Assembly: GCA_018398765.1 (NCBI GenBank)
Contig: JAHBMJ010005867.1
Coordinates: 46,245-58,744 of the forward strand
Source: Chromera velia
Taxonomy: Eukaryota; Sar; Chromeraceae
Reading direction: 5' to 3'
Length of the DNA: 12,500 nt
A program made the position numbers and the translations under genes. Of the stretch, positions 1-8,325 are shown piece after piece (the first letter of the stretch is position 1; every line of letters starts with the position of its first letter). The notes beneath the pieces are model-generated. The model did no database searches. It was not told the origin of the DNA and saw only the letters and a program-made list of their open reading frames with translations.

Positions 1-1
1 G

Positions 2-439
2 CAGTACGGAGAACCGATTGTTATCCCCCTTTTCTCAGGGGAAAATGCGCAGATATTAGTACACCCTGCCTCGACCCCCGTTCACCGCTTCTGGGGGCGG
101 GTTGATAGAGCTCAGATGGCGATGGACAGGGAAGAGGCCTTGGAGATGCAAATGAATTTGCAAGCTCTTTACTCGGAGGTTCGCTCCGATTTCTATTTGA
201 CAGCTGGACCTATTGAGAGGAAGAAAGAGGGACTGACGGACAGGCTGCGAGCCTTCAAGACAAAATGCAGAATAGGTTCAATTAGGGGGCAGCAGGGGGG
301 GGAGTTTCCGCCATCAATGGATGAAAAACACCTGCAGCAGCCCTCACCTAGCTCTAGGAAGTTGCGCCTTCAGAGAACCCGCGGGGAGGTCACTGCAGGC
401 ACCCCAAGCACTGCAGAGGTACTATACAAGCACCGTTAA
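2..439 (+). CDS. Unrecognised open frame, 5' partial
   Basis: The frame is open from the window edge to a TAA at 437-439, about 145 codons, so the first ATG at 116 is probably internal. Codons from about 116 to 270 encode a charged, helix-prone stretch rich in Glu, Arg, Met and Leu (MAMDREEALEMQMNLQALYS and onward to about Lys50). The remainder is Gly/Ser/Pro/Arg-rich and looks less protein-like, so true coding may stop near 285, where a G-rich run begins. I do not recognise the family. It lies immediately left of a transposon-like insertion and upstream of LINE remains in the same orientation. It could therefore be the front of a retroelement ORF1 or a host exon. No catalytic or binding motif is visible. 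Confidence 0.3.
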   Translation, partial: QYGEPIVIPLFSGENAQILVHPASTPVHRFWGRVDRAQMAMDREEALEMQMNLQALYSEVRSDFYLTAGPIERKKEGLTDRLRAFKTKCRIGSIRGQQGGEFPPSMDEKHLQQPSPSSRKLRLQRTRGEVTAGTPSTAEVLYKHR

Positions 440-590
440 AAGCTTTAGGGAGATGAGGGAAATAGAGTGGGGTAGGGCTTTCTCTTTGGTTCCCATCCTT
501 TCCCTACAGACAGAGCCGGGAGGGGGTGGGGCGGGGGCCCTCTTCAGCAGCAGCAGGGGCAGGGGGGACTTAGACCCTTCGCAGGCCTCT
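440..590. other. GC-rich spacer before the TIR element
   Basis: The stretch has G runs and CAG repeats (near 546-560) and a pyrimidine-rich patch ending in CAG near 509. I see no gene. It ends exactly where the inverted repeat at 591 starts, so it is the left flank of the insertion. Confidence 0.4.
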
Positions 591-623
591 CTACATCTAT
601 GAGGAATGACAAACTGAAATATC
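591..623 (+). repeat. Left terminal inverted repeat
   Basis: This matches the reverse complement of 3557-3589. The first 17 bases are identical, then come two mismatches within three bases, then 13 more identical bases (AAACTGAAATATC). The similarity then dissolves into the AT-rich subterminal words common to both ends. Confidence 0.85.
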
Positions 624-790
624 CGTATATCCAAGATATTTGATTATGAAATATCCAAATATCCAGATATTTGAAGATATTTGGGAATATTTGTGATATT
701 TCAAGATATTTTAAGATATTTGATGATATTTCACCAAATAATAATTATTTCAAATAATTTGATTATTATTATTATTATCTTTCATTATCT
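624..790. repeat. Left subterminal AT-rich array of GATATTT words
   Basis: GATATTT, its reverse complement AAATATC and near variants recur every 10-20 bases from about 627 to 732. A run of ATT triplets follows at about 763-778. The same words fill the right end (3240-3556). In DNA transposons such subterminal arrays often bind the transposase; that role is inferred here. Confidence 0.65.
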
Positions 791-799
791 TATGTATGA

Positions 800-847
800 G
801 TCAGACTTAGGGACAGACTACGGGTCAGACCTAGGGTCAGACTGATA
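800..847. repeat. Four-copy 12-bp tandem repeat
   Basis: The units GTCAGACTTAGG, GACAGACTACGG, GTCAGACCTAGG and GTCAGACTGATA follow each other at exact 12-base spacing. The last unit is diverged. This is a short minisatellite inside the left part of the TIR element. Confidence 0.75.
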
Positions 848-1382
848 TTACGATTCGCGACACCTCAATCAGCTTCATGGCTGTTCATGGCATATAGGTC
901 GCAGACCACGCGCGGGCCATGGGGGTACGCGGGGGCATGCAGGCATTAACTGACATATATGCAATCCGCGCATCCCGCGCGCCGCCGCGGCCGCTGGCCC
1001 ACATGCAGCCCATGCATGCATTGCATACTTTTTGGGAGACCAGTTGGCCTCCATATATGGCCTCCAGAGTTTTTTGCAGCGCAAAACATCGCAAAACTGC
1101 CTCAGTATTAGTCAGTAACTCTGAGTTGGCTCTGAAGTGCTTGGAGATTCAAGTGTTTCCGTTACAGATTGGAGAGCTCCATCGCTTTCCCATGTAGTAC
1201 GCTGGCCTCAGTGCAGCTGTGATTTTTCCTCCCGTCGTTTCCACTGATTTTTGAGAGTGCATCCTTGTTGTTGCTTTTCCCAGAATTTTTTGTGTCGCCC
1301 TATCAACCTGCCTTTGAGGTAAAAATAAAGGTCGCTTAGAGCATTAACGCTGTGCACCCTGGTGTGTTGTGTTTGTAGAGTG
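848..1382. other. Non-repetitive interior of the TIR element, no supported gene
   Basis: Positions 880-1020 are GC-rich and dense in short palindromes and near-palindromes (GCGCGC, CCGCGG, CATGCATG). Positions 1020-1380 are of mixed composition. Open frames on both strands are short and overlapping, with no recognisable domain. I find no splice or promoter signal worth claiming. Confidence 0.4.
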
Positions 1383-2160
1383 CTCGTCTCCTTCGTTTCT
1401 TTTCTCTGCATCCGCCATCCGTACAACGGCGAGGGAAACATTTTTCCTTGGTGAGACAGGCACTTGTGTTGATAGAAAGCAGACTCGTCATCGGTTCCAT
1501 CGCACGAACAGTGAGTGTATCCTCCCCTAGCTCGACGTCTCTCTTTGTTTTCCTCTCTCCCTACCCACAGAACAGTGAGACAAACATTGTCCTTCGCAAG
1601 ACAGACCCTTGTGCTGACAGAAAGGAGACTTTTCAGCAGTTCCGCACCACAAGCAATAAGTGTATCTTCCCCCAGCTCGACGTCTCTCTTTGTTTTCCTC
1701 TCTCTCCATCCATAGAACAGCAAGGCACAAACATTTTCCTTCGTGAGACAGACTCTTGTGCTGACCTCATCATCGATTCCAAAGCATGAACAGTGAGTGT
1801 ATCCTCCCCTAGCTCGACGTCTCTCTTTGTTTTCCTCTCTTCCTACCCATACAACAGCGAGGCAAACATTTTTCTTTGCGAGACAGACCCTTGTACTGAC
1901 AGAAAGGAGACTTTTCAGCAGTTCCACACTATAAGCAGTGAGTGTATCCTCCCCCAGCTCGACGTTTATCTTTGTTTTCCTCTCTCCCCATCCACAGAAC
2001 AGCGAGGCACAAACATTTTCCTTCGTGAGATAGACCCTTGTGCTGACAGAAAGGAGACTTCTCAACAGTTTCACAGTACGAGCAGTGAGTGTATCCTCCC
2101 CCAGCTCGACGTCTCTTTGTCTTTTCCTCTCTTCCCATCCACAGAACAGCGAGGCGAGAC
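1383..2160. repeat. Tandem array of about 145-bp units, about six copies
   Basis: The landmark CTCGACG or a close variant (CTCGTCT in the first unit) occurs near 1383, 1531, 1676, 1813, 1958 and 2105. The spacings are about 148, 145, 137, 145 and 147 bases. Each unit runs through a pyrimidine-rich stretch, an AACAG-GAGAC-AACATT block, CTTCG-GAGACAGACCCTTGTGCTGACAG-like sequence (with divergence) and a GTGAGTGTATCCTCCCC block. The copies differ by substitutions and small indels. Both strands stay open for hundreds of bases here, giving a 456-codon minus frame (1208-2578) and a 241-codon plus frame (1793-2518). Because the period is not a multiple of three, these frames do not encode one repeated peptide in register, so I treat them as chance. 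Confidence 0.85.
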
Positions 2161-2164
2161 AGAC

Positions 2165-2400
2165 CTTCCATCGTTCATTCGTTCGTTCCTTCCCTTTTCT
2201 TCCCTTCCCTTCCGTTCCGTTCCTTCGTTTCTTCCTGCCTTCCTTCCTTCCATTCCTTCTTCCTTCTCTTCCTTCCTTCTTTCCTTCATTTCCTTCCCTT
2301 TCTTCCTTTCTTTCTTCCCTTCCTCTCCTTTCTTCCTTCCTTTTTTCTTTTCTTCTTTTCTTCCTTCTTTCCTTCCTTCCTTCCTTTCCTTCCATCCTAA
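2165..2400 (+). repeat. (TTCC)n-type polypyrimidine tract, first block
   Basis: This is an almost pure pyrimidine stretch of TTCC, TTCT and TTTC units with rare interruptions (CATCG, CATTCG, GTTCCGTTCC near the left edge). It directly follows the last 145-bp unit. Apparent Ser/Phe/Leu/Pro frames on the plus strand and Lys/Arg/Glu/Gly frames on the minus strand are products of the repeat, not genes. Confidence 0.9.
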
Positions 2401-2702
2401 GAGACTTCTTTCCTTCCATCCGTGTGTTTGTTGGAGAGTATTCCCTGGTGGAGCCCTTTACGCAAAAGGATGGCAAGGTCCGAACTGCCGAGAAAAACTT
2501 TGTGGTTGGAGCCATTGATGGGGGCCAGGACGACTTCGGAATGGTTAGAGGGGGGCCTGATGTCACTGAAGAAACCAAAAGAAGATGAAGTTTTTAACCA
2601 CGGCTGTTTCAATCTCCAGAGTCCCACCAAAAAACTGGGTGTGGGTGGTTCCTAGGTAAAGCTGCGACTCTCAGATTGACAACTAAATCAGGTTTTGTGC
2701 AA
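2401..2702. other. Complex-sequence island between two TTCC tracts
   Basis: About 300 bases of ordinary composition are enclosed by microsatellites. The plus frame ending at 2588 reads protein-like for about 50 codons after the tract (VGEYSLVEPF through GAIDGGQDDFG). A second plus frame (2422-2655) and a minus frame (2397-2630) are also open, so frame choice is not settled. I do not recognise a family. It may be a captured host or element fragment, or chance. Confidence 0.3.
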
Positions 2703-3231
2703 TGCATCCTTCTCTTCCTCCCTCTCTTCCTTCTTTTTTCCTTCAAGTCCCTTCCTCCCTCCCACTCTCCCTCTCTCCCTTCCTTCCTTTCTTTCTTTTT
2801 TCTTTCTTTCTTCCTTTCTTTCTTTCCTTCTTTCTTTCTTCCTTCCTTCCTTCCTTCCTTTCTTCCTTCCTTCCTTCTTTCCTTCCTTCCTTTCTTCCTT
2901 CCTTTCTTCCTTCCTTTCTTCCTTCCTCCTTCCTTCCTTCCCTCCTTCCTTCAAGTCCCTTCCTTCCTTCCTTCCTTCCTTCCATCATTCCTTCCTTCCT
3001 TCCTTCCTTCTTTCCTTCCGTCTTTCCTTCCTTCCATCCTTCCGTCCTTCCTTTCTTCCTTCCTTCTTTTCTTTCTTTCTTCCTTCCTTCTTTCCTTCCT
3101 TCCTTCCCTCTCTCCCTCCTTGCTTCCTTTTTTCCTTCCCTCTTTCCCTCCTTGCTAGCCTCCTTCCTTCCTTCCTTCCCTCTCTCCCTCCTTGCTTCCT
3201 TCTTTCCTTCCTTTCTTCCTTCCTTCCTTCC
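2703..3231 (+). repeat. (TTCC)n-type polypyrimidine tract, second block
   Basis: More than 500 bases are nearly all pyrimidine. Imperfect TTCC units carry higher-order duplications: CTTCAAGTCCCTTCC appears near 2742 and again near 2951, and CCCTCTCTCCCTCCTTGCTTCC appears near 3107 and 3179. The tract ends at the AT-rich right end of the TIR element. Open frames across it are low-complexity. Confidence 0.9.
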
Positions 3232-3239
3232 AAAAAATG

Positions 3240-3556
3240 TTTGTCCATATATATCTCAAAATAATTGTAAATATTTTAAGATATTTGTAGACAAATTTAA
3301 AATATCTTTCTATATTCTAAGATATCACCAGATATTTGCTAGTATTTAATCAACTGCATAGTCTATTGTCTTAGTTATATAATTAAAGATAAATATTTTC
3401 TAAAACAAATATCTAGAAATATCTTCAAATATCTTCTTGTCACATAATTTGATGCAGTCAGATATTTAAAGATATGAACTATTATGAAATATCTTAGATA
3501 TTTGGGATATATGTAAAGAGATTAATGAATATCTATAAATATTCTGAAATATCTCA
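3240..3556. repeat. Right subterminal AT-rich array with AGATATTT palindromes
   Basis: Dense AAATATCT/AGATATTT words match those at the left end. Two near-identical perfect palindromes sit close to the terminal repeat. At 3487-3503 AAATATCT and AGATATTT face each other across one T. At 3546-3564 GAAATATCT and AGATATTTC face each other across one C, and this second palindrome overlaps the start of the right TIR. Confidence 0.7.
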
Positions 3557-3589
3557 GATATTTCAGTTTATTATTCCTCATAGATGTAG
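3557..3589 (-). repeat. Right terminal inverted repeat
   Basis: This is the reverse complement of 591-623 with two mismatches. It ends ...CATAGATGTAG at 3589, followed by the unrelated flank TAAGCAGCAG. Confidence 0.85.
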
Positions 3590-3913
3590 TAAGCAGCAGC
3601 AATCCGGAGCAGGTGTGGTGGAGGGAGGCCAAACCGGCAGCCTGAGGGTAGGGCAGCCAGGTGAGAGTCACTGTGCAATGTCTATCGACTCTGCCTCTGG
3701 CGGGGAGGCTCTGAATGAAGAGAGGCTCCGGCGATTCAATGGTATCAGCCCCACTAGGGAATGAGGGGGGTCGAAAGCTATGGGGGGTCCAGGGGAAGGG
3801 AACGGGGGGGTTCGGCCCCCCCAGCAGCAATAAACTGCAAGCAAACCCCCCCTCCCGAGACGGAGAAAGGTAATTAGAAGAAGCAAAGGGATACCACTCC
3901 CCTCTTCCCATCT
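3590..3913. other. GC-rich stretch right of the TIR element, no supported gene
   Basis: Poly-G and poly-C runs (near 3765-3855) are mixed with moderately complex sequence. A plus frame to 3764 (ending ...RFNGISPTRE) is partly inside the TIR, so it cannot be a native gene as it stands. Minus frames here are Pro/Ser-rich shadows. This may be 5' sequence of the LINE that follows. Confidence 0.35.
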
Positions 3914-6323
3914 ATGCAAGTCCCTTTACAGTGCCCCATCTCTCACCGCTGGTCCTCTGTCGCCCGTCTCCGTCCGCCAGTCCCCCCTCCTTTACAAGAA
4001 CGTCCCGCGCACCTTGAGACCAACGCGTTACAATCCTCATTTTTGTCGATGAGTAAAAAGATTGGACACCGTGCCCCCCATACAAGAAAGCAGGAAGGAG
4101 CGAAGGGGGTGCAGTCCAGGTATGTCGGTCACCCCATGAACAGACGTTTCTCTTCTTTTCCTTCTCACTATGAGTGTATGAATCTTTTTGGCAAGACAGC
4201 TCCACTCTTTGACCCCTTTGACACACCAATCCCTTCAGCCCCTCCTCTTTCTTCCCTTTTGTATCACTCTTGACGCCAGTTTTTTTGTCTTAACTCCTCC
4301 GAAAACCCCTCCACTTACTTCAAAATCTTCCTCCCTCACTTTTTCTGATAAGCTGACCACTCACACGCCTGCTCCCTATGCTGGGCTTGTGGCCCCTTTG
4401 CTCCCTTCACCTGCAGGCATATCTCTGCCCACTAGGGTGGTGTGCAGAAACAGATGGTCTGTACTGGAAGAGGAAGAAGAAGAAGATAGGAGCACCAACG
4501 TGAGTAGCCAGTCTACTCATGCAGTCTTCTCTTCACGTTTTTCTCCATCCATTTTCTCTCCCCCCACTCAGCTCCTTACCTCCCGCATGGGGCTCTCGTC
4601 CGGTTTAGGATGGCTTGCCTTCTCTCCTTTCCCCTCTTCTTCCTCATTCTCCAGTCAAGGAATGCATTCTGCTTTCCTCTGTGATTCTTCCCCCTGGCTT
4701 CATCCCGATGAGTGGTTGGGACGGTCTGGGGTTCAAAAGTGAGTTGACAAGGAAATTTAAAAGGCAGCGAGGAGGAACAGACGGGTAAAAGACAGAAAAA
4801 AAGAAGCAAGAAGAGAATTGAGAAGCGCACAGGGATAGGTGAGTTCTGATAGTGCACTGAATACAGAATGTTTGGCTTTCCCCTCCCTCTCTTCCTCCCC
4901 TCCTTTCTCTCAATCTGGCCCGGGTCCTTTCCCTACCGTCTCTTGTTCGTCTTCAGATTCGTGTTCTTTTCCTTCCCCCACCACACCCTCTCCAGCTCGC
5001 TCTCTCCCACTTCTTCCCCCCCCTCTATGTACCGTACATATATGCTGAATGATATATCCTTTCCATGTGTTCCTCCATGCCTCTCTATCCCTGTTGCCTC
5101 TCAGTTCGCTTTTGGTCGGTCCTCATCTGTTATTCCCCCCCCTTCTTTTATATTCATAGATTTTTGTCTTAGTTCCGTTCAACCCCCTGCCCCAACCCTC
5201 TGCTCACCTCCGTTGCTTTCCCCTTCTCCATCTCATTTTCTTCCCCTTCCGCCACCTCCCCTTCTGCCTCCTTCCCCGGAGGCTCCTCGTCCCCCTCCTG
5301 AACCTCCTCCTCCTCCTCCTCGGATTTATGGTATGTATATTTGTTCTTGTATTGATGGTGTGGACTCCTTCCTTCCTCTGCCTGTTAACTGGGAAAAAGG
5401 ATGCACAAACGGGGGAAAGAAGATAAACAGGCAGGCCTCTCTTCACACTCCTCTCCTACTTTCGTACCTCCTCCCTCTATCCTCACCCCCACCTTCTTCA
5501 ACTCGCTCTTTTTCCTACTCTGCCCCCGGTTCTGGCATAGGAAAAGAAGGGGAAACTAAGGAATGGGAAAAGGGGGGTGGTAAGAGGCTAAGCGGCCGGG
5601 GGCACTCGAGTTCTCCTTCGCACACTTTTCCCTTCCTTTCTCCTTCTTCCCTTTTCTGTCCAGTCTTCCCTTCCACTCTCCCGGACGAGCCACCGCCTCT
5701 CAACTTTGCTATTCCTGCTCCTTCTCCACCTGTCTCACTTCTATTTCCCCTCACTCCACCTCCAGTGGCACCCCCTCCTTTTTGCTCCTCCCTGTCCTCT
5801 CTGCATGCCTGTTGTTCAAGCGGCCTGCGGACCAAATTACAGTGTTTCTCATGGTGTTTCTTTCTTCTCCTCAGCTTCTTCTCTCCCTCTCCCTCCGCCT
5901 ATCCGTTCTCGTTCTGCTTTTTCTTTCCTACCCCCCCCATAGAGAGAATGTGGAAAGGGGGAGCAGCAGTCGAACAAGCAGGCCTCAGGTAGCAAATTGG
6001 GGGACGGAGAGAAAAGTAAAGAGAGAGAGAGATATAATATTTTGTCTGAGGATGCGTCGGATGGGGAGACGGCATGCTCGAGCATGATGACCACGGATGT
6101 AACTGCAGGCAAGTCCCTCTCCTTTCTTTCCAACTCGACTCTCTCCCCTCTTGCCTCTGATATCGTACCTGACTTTTTGTCTTCTCCCCCCCCCTGTAGC
6201 CAAGCCTCTCCAGAGTCTTTTTGCTTGGATCCGTCTCTTTTGTCTAGAGCAGAGGGGAAGAATTATAGAAAAGGAAGGGAGAAGAAAAGAAAAGAAAATA
6301 AGAGGGCAAGCGTCGCATCCTGA
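3914..6323 (+). pseudogene. ORF1-like (gag-like) region of the LINE, frameshifted
   Basis: Reading moves between frames. Positions 3914-4273 are open in one frame, with a basic stretch (SKKIGHRAPHTRKQ). Positions 4188-4742 continue in another with VCRNRWSVLEEEEEEDRS, a basic Asn-Arg-aromatic motif followed by an acidic run, as seen in some retroelement ORF1 proteins. Further pieces run at 4839-5048 and 5706-6323. The last piece is interrupted by one TAG at 5940 and ends in a Lys/Arg-rich tail (GREKKRKENKRASVAS). A 374-codon frame (4868-5992) overlaps but is mostly a Pro/Ser/Leu/Phe pyrimidine-tract translation. No CCHC zinc knuckle or RRM is visible. The assignment rests on position before the endonuclease and on the disordered, basic character typical of nucleic-acid-binding ORF1 proteins. 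Confidence 0.45.
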
Positions 6324-6573
6324 CAGTCTCAGCCGGATCAGTCGAGAGAAGCAGGGCCCTGCAGGGGGCTTAGTTGCTTTGAAGACGGAGTGGGAGGCGC
6401 GCTGCACGCACTCTTGAATTTTTGGCAGAGCCTCTTTGAAAAGTGAATTTTGTGGTTTTTAAAGGGGGTTTTAGCGTGGTTTTAGGGGGGTTTTCACCCC
6501 TTAGAAGAAGACTTTTTGCCTATAAATGAATTTTTTGCAGCTCATAACCAAAATATGAACTAATGGTTTATGA
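6324..6573 (+). other. Inter-ORF spacer of the LINE with G/T-rich block
   Basis: There is no convincing coding between the basic ORF1 tail and the start of the ORF2 region. At 6459-6495 there are several G runs separated by TTTT, including TTTTAGGGGGGTTTT. A TATAAAT sequence occurs near 6520. I do not assign a promoter. Confidence 0.4.
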
Positions 6574-8325
6574 GTGCGTGCAGCGCGGTGGGAGGTGGTG
6601 CAGGTGTTAGACACTTGCATCAATGAAGGGGGGCAGAGGGAGTATTTTATGGATTGGGGCCCTGCTTTTTCGCATTCGTGGGAGTCAGCAGATAATTTGA
6701 AGCATTCGGAAGAGTTGAGAAGAGCTTTTTGGAGAGAGAAGGAAGGTAGCAGAAAGGAACGTTTTGGCCGTAATTAGGGCCTGGGAAGGGGGACTAAAGA
6801 TTGTTATCCTGAATGTCCGGCCTAAAGGCCAGGGAAGAGGACAGTTCCCTCGCTTGTTGGCTAAGTGACATTGATTGCGATATTGTGATCTTGACAGAAA
6901 CGTCAGAGGTCATGAGGGATGTTTCGTGCGAGGGGTGGAAGGGAAAGAATTTCAGTCACAGAGAATGGTACCAGCGGCAGTTAGGCATGCGTAGGGCAGC
7001 ACATGACAGGAAATTGAAAACTAGGGGAGTTTGTGTGTTAATTCGAAAAGAAAGATGGAGCGAATTAAAACCTAAAATCTCGCTGGTTGGCCCCAGTATA
7101 GTGGAAACAAAAGTTCCGTTGGGAGGTTTTAGAAGGGTTCACATCTTTGGCGTCTATCTGCTTGGCTCTTGGTCAGATCACAGAGACAGCAAGGTCTCTG
7201 ACCATTTGAGTGACCTTTTTGGGGGGGTCTCTTTGGACGTTGATAGAGTTGTAGTTGGGCTCCCTTTTACCTAAGAATCTTCTTTGGTCCCGTACAGATC
7301 TTTTCCTTCTGCCCAATAAGTCTGGTAGCAGTAAGGAGCCTTTTGGGGGGGGAGGCAATGGAGATGGTGGTGTTGTGGGGGACGGGCCCGAAACTGAAGC
7401 AGACAGACCATTGTTTGAACGGTCCTCTGAATGCACACAAGAAGTCAAGCCCTGCGAAAAGAATTTTATTTAGCTCTGCAGTGACTCAAACCTTATCCCC
7501 CTAAACGGATTGAAAAGAAAGGTGGGTGAAAAAGAGTTTGACTTCCTTGGTCTCTGCACACATTACTCCAGACAGTCGCGGATATCAAAACCCACCTCCG
7601 TCATAGATTATGTGTTGACTGACCCCTCTGTTGTTGAGAGGATCGCTGATTGGAAGGTTAAATTTAATGGCATTGCCTCCCCTGACCATGCATCTGTCTC
7701 TTTTTCCCTCTGCCCTCCTTCAATCAAACCAGAGCAAGAAGACACCCTTCCGCCCCACCAAAACCTCTCTGAATGCCCTTCGCACTTCTGTTTTAACCGA
7801 TCCACCCCAGTATCAGATAAAGAGCTTGCACCATTGGCAGCTGCAGTAAAAAGTTTCACAAAACAGTGCTGGCTAGGTCTGTAGGAATATTACTAGGAAT
7901 ATTATAACCAGATTGAGCCTTTTGTGGAGCCGCCTGTCCCTCCTTTCCCTCTCAAATCCCCCTGCCCTTTCTCTTTTGACCCCTCTGACTCGCCTGATTC
8001 CCTCTTTTCCCCGCAAGGGGAGGCCAAGGACAGTCACGCTTGCCTCTTCAAATTTGTCCAGGACTAGTGTTCAGGAGTGGTCTTAACTGCTCGTTGGGCC
8101 TGTGAAACCGAAAAAAGACGGAGCAGGGTTTGGGTTAGGGGTTAAGCGTAGAACGAAAAAAGCTTGGTTTGATGAAAAATGCAAGTCCATGCTGTTAAGA
8201 GCTACTGGAAGCCCTTAGAATAGACAAAGGGAAGTGGCGCTAGTGAGACTTTAATAAGGCTTTAAGATAGTCTAAGGGTCTAAAGAGTCAGAGGTTTGAT
8301 TTAAAAAAGTTCAATGTATGACGCT
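6574..8325 (+). pseudogene. LINE ORF2 5' part: APE-type endonuclease and linker, broken
   Basis: In an intact element this enzyme nicks target DNA for target-primed reverse transcription. An N-terminal leader frame (6574-6777) leads into KIVILNVR (ending 6820), the expected first endonuclease motif. The frame then shifts, and SGLKAREEDS... continues to the catalytic-Glu motif ILTET (6888-6902). GVCVLIRKERWSEL and VHIFGVYLLGS follow. At 7253-7275, where VVGDFN is expected, the reading becomes VVVGLPFT and a stop, so the Asp-x-Asn motif is lost. The frame resumes through a Gly-rich insertion, a TAG at 7471, then SNLIPLNG, IDYVL (7603-7617) and PDHASVSF (from 7681, the Ser-Asp-His motif with Pro for Ser). 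After stops at 7882 and 7897 the linker KKAWFDEKCKSMLLRA (about 8156-8204) and DFNKALR...KGLKSQRFDLKK appear in shifted frames. Confidence 0.85.

Larger units (their letters stand above)
591..3589. mobile_element. Putative non-autonomous TIR DNA transposon, about 3.0 kb
   Basis: The sequence starting at 591 (CTACATCTATGAGGAAT...) recurs in reverse complement ending at 3589, with 31 of 33 positions identical. Inside each end is an AT-rich zone dense in AAATATC/GATATTT words. A TA dinucleotide lies one base inside each outer edge (592-593 and 3587-3588). It could be the target duplication if the true repeat starts at CATCTATGAGG, but no longer duplication is visible in the flanks. The interior is tandem and simple repeats. 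No transposase motif or DDE-like region was found, and the long open frames are low-complexity. The likely reading is a non-autonomous element mobilised by a transposase encoded elsewhere, possibly of a TA-targeting class. An alternative is a foldback element or two separate short inverted copies. Confidence 0.65.

Noticed and set aside
800-847. CRISPR-like array
   Set aside because: Four direct 12-bp units without spacers in a eukaryotic context are a minisatellite.
1208-2578. 456-codon minus-strand frame
   Set aside because: It spans the 145-bp array and the TTCC tract. The repeat period breaks the peptide register, and overlapping frames on the other strand are equally open.
2676-3349. 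Long Ser/Phe/Leu/Pro open frames on the plus strand and Lys/Glu/Gly/Arg frames on the minus strand
   Set aside because: They are translations of the TTCC microsatellite, open in several frames at once, with no complex sequence.
3525-3764. 79-codon plus-strand frame
   Set aside because: Its first part lies inside the right subterminal array and TIR, so it was created by the insertion junction.
5204-5835. Arg/Gly-rich minus-strand frames opposite the ORF1-like region
   Set aside because: They are complements of pyrimidine-rich DNA with no motif.
4868-5992. 374-codon plus-strand Pro/Ser/Leu/Phe-rich frame as a real proline-rich protein
   Set aside because: The composition follows pyrimidine-rich DNA, and another frame in the same interval carries the more protein-like charged islands. 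It is treated as part of the decayed ORF1 region.
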